From NCBI GenBank assembly GCA_018401745.1, contig JAGYJY010000007.1, positions 1-64,000 on the forward strand: a DNA stretch of 64,000 nucleotides. The letters are read 5' to 3'. The notes under the pieces are model-generated. The model made no database searches. It was not told the origin of the DNA and saw only the letters and a program-made list of their open reading frames with translations. The stretch comes from Pirellulales bacterium. GTDB taxonomy: Bacteria; Planctomycetota; Planctomycetia; Pirellulales; UBA1268. The position numbers and the translations under genes were made by a program. Each line of letters begins with the position of its first letter. The stretch's first letter is position 1. This document shows positions 61,796 through 64,000 of the stretch, piece by piece.

Positions 61796-63280
61796 ATGCA
61801 GCCCCTCGAACTCTCCGCGATCGACCTCGTTGCTGCCGTTGCCAACGGCGACCTGACTGCGGTGGAGTGCACGCAGGCCGCGCTGGATCGGATCGCCGCT
61901 CTCGATCCGGGCACCAACGCCTTTCTGCATGTCGACCAAGCTTCTGCGCTCGCCGCCGCTGAGGCGGTTGATGCCAAGCGGGCGGCGGGGAAGCCTCTCG
62001 GGCCGCTGGCAGGGCTGCCGGTCGGCGTGAAAGACGCGCTCTGCACACGCGACATGCCGACCACGTGTGCATCGAAAATGCTCGAGGGCTACCAGCCACC
62101 CTACGATGCCGACACCGTTGCCCGGTTGAGGGCTGCCGATGCGGTGATCATCGGCAAGACCAACATGGACGAGTTTGCCATGGGGGCGTCGAACGAAAAC
62201 TCGGCCTTCGGGCCCGTTCGCAATCCCTGGGACGCCACGCGGGCGACCGGCGGCTCCAGCGGTGGCTCGGCGGCATGTGTCGCGGCCAGCATGTCGACGG
62301 TGTCGATCGGCTCCGACACCGGTGGCTCGATCCGTCAGCCAGCAGGGCTCTGCGGCGTCACTGGCCTCAAGCCCACCTACGGCCGCGTCAGCCGCCGCGG
62401 GCTGGTGGCGTTTGCGTCGAGCCTCGACCAGATCGGCCCGATGGCCCACTCTGCGGCCGACTGCGGTCTTGTGCTTGAGACGATTGCCGGCCACGACCCG
62501 CTCGACTCCACGTCGCTCGATGAGATGGTGCCGTCGTACACGCAGATGCTCGAGGAGCCGCTGGCCGGCATCCGGATCGGCCGCGTTCCCGCCCACTTTG
62601 GCGAAGGCCTCGATCCCGAAGTTGCTGCCGCCGTGGAAGAGGGCTTTCGTGTGCTCGAGGCGGCCGGGGCCACGATCCACGACATCGACCTGCCGCACGC
62701 CAAGTATGGCGTGGCCACCTACTACCTCATCGCCCCTTCAGAGGCATCGAGCAACCTCGCCCGCTACGACGGCGTGCACTATGGCCACCGCACCAGTGAG
62801 CCCTGCCGCAGCGATGCCTTCGACTCGCCGCTGGTGGAGATGTACTGCCGCAGCCGGGCTGAAGGGTTTGGGCCCGAGGTCAAACGGCGAATCATGCTCG
62901 GCACCTACGCCCTCTCGGCCGGCTACTACGACGCCTACTATAAGAGGGCCTTGCAGGTTCGCCGGCTGATTCGTCAGGACTACCTCGATGCGTTTGCCAA
63001 GGTCGACCTGATTGGTGGCCCGGTGTCGGCCACACCGGCGTTTCCGCTGGGTGAGAAGACCGACGACCCGCTGGCGATGTACCTGCTCGACCTTTACACC
63101 GTGACGACCAACCTCGCGGGGGTCTGTGGCATCTCCTTTCCGTGTGGCTTCACTGGATCGGGGCTGCCGATCGGCTATCAGCTGCAGGCCCCGGCCCTCG
63201 CCGAACCGTTGCTGCTGCGAGCCGCCGACCGCTTCCAGCGGCTCACCGAATGGCACCGTCGCCGCCCACCGTCTGCCTGA
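61796..63280 (+). CDS. gatA: Glu-tRNA(Gln)/Asp-tRNA(Asn) amidotransferase subunit A
   Basis: 494 aa from ATG 61796 (GTG 61763 is also possible). Amidase-signature triad: Lys in '[14 protein letters not shown]', cis-Ser and nucleophile Ser in '[15 protein letters not shown]' and '[15 protein letters not shown]'. Releases ammonia from glutamine for GatB. Presence of GatCAB implies no direct glutaminyl- or asparaginyl-tRNA charging for at least one of the two. Confidence 0.96.
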   Translation: MQPLELSAIDLVAAVANGDLTAVECTQAALDRIAALDPGTNAFLHVDQASALAAAEAVDAKRAAGKPLGPLAGLPVGVKDALCTRDMPTTCASKMLEGYQPPYDADTVARLRAADAVIIGKTNMDEFAMGASNENSAFGPVRNPWDATRATGGSSGGSAACVAASMSTVSIGSDTGGSIRQPAGLCGVTGLKPTYGRVSRRGLVAFASSLDQIGPMAHSAADCGLVLETIAGHDPLDSTSLDEMVPSYTQMLEEPLAGIRIGRVPAHFGEGLDPEVAAAVEEGFRVLEAAGATIHDIDLPHAKYGVATYYLIAPSEASSNLARYDGVHYGHRTSEPCRSDAFDSPLVEMYCRSRAEGFGPEVKRRIMLGTYALSAGYYDAYYKRALQVRRLIRQDYLDAFAKVDLIGGPVSATPAFPLGEKTDDPLAMYLLDLYTVTTNLAGVCGISFPCGFTGSGLPIGYQLQAPALAEPLLLRAADRFQRLTEWHRRRPPSA

Positions 63281-63302
63281 GCCCTGCACGCTGCCAAAAC
63301 CT

Positions 63303-64000
<698 letters not shown>

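Overview
The window reads as the chromosome of a planctomycete, probably a Pirellulales relative. The evidence is high GC, secreted proteins of the DUF1592/DUF1588, DUF1552, DUF1501 and DUF1549/DUF1553 families with 'CxxCH' haem motifs, a large surface protein with an N-terminal LEPR-like 'LEQRQMLAAD' motif, and many twin-arginine-type leaders. No rRNA or tRNA gene was recognised.

Region 1 (about 0.65-14.4 kb) is the main discovery: a chromosomal integron. An IntI-type integrase (650-1663) lies in the same direction as its cassettes, the 'inverted integrase' arrangement. It is followed by a putative attI (insertion point at 1832/1833) and about 19 cassettes, all read on the + strand, bounded by 17 complete and two truncated attC sites of about 62-92 bp. 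In 15 of the 18 cassettes whose two ends can be read, the 7-mer opening the cassette is the exact reverse complement of the 7-mer opening its own attC; the other three differ at one base. Cargo is rich in toxin-antitoxin modules (two hicBA, DUF433/DUF5615, an RHH/Doc pair, DUF4258 with a partner, vapBC, DUF4160/DUF2442) plus methyltransferases, DUF4262, SMI1/KNR4, a serine hydrolase, a lipoprotein and unknowns. Several cassettes are near-identical duplicates.

Region 2 (14.4-21.5 kb) holds a two-component system with a substrate-binding-type sensor and a secreted beta-propeller surface protein bracketed by 49-bp direct repeats, then remnants of an IS91-type transposase and a UMF1/MFS transporter. 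Region 3 (21.5-35.4 kb) holds a yefM-yoeB module with its TGTACA operator, dapB, a secreted protein of unknown function, a ribokinase, a palindromic tandem repeat, a DUF1592/DUF1552 pair, a nucleotidyltransferase fused in frame to an orphan Phd antitoxin, a secreted hydrolase inside 36-bp inverted repeats, and a redoxin/cytochrome/copper-monooxygenase-like protein with a TetR regulator.

Region 4 (36-38.6 kb) is a decayed IS3 element beside a second cassette cluster on the - strand, with two or three attC sites, a third hicBA and no integrase. Region 5 (38.8-57.4 kb) carries a membrane Mrr-like nuclease, a nucleoside hydrolase and esterase, a lower-GC DUF1592/DUF1552 pair, a metallophosphoesterase, a YceI protein, vapBC, an NHL-type propeller, a DUF1501/DUF1553 pair, an oxidoreductase and a TPMT-like methyltransferase. 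Region 6 (57.4-64 kb) is housekeeping: thrC, a DksA-type zinc finger gene, lspA, a HisN-like phosphatase, rpmB, gatC, gatA and the start of gatB.

Several long conserved genes carry a single frameshift. They may be real pseudogenes or indel errors in the assembly.
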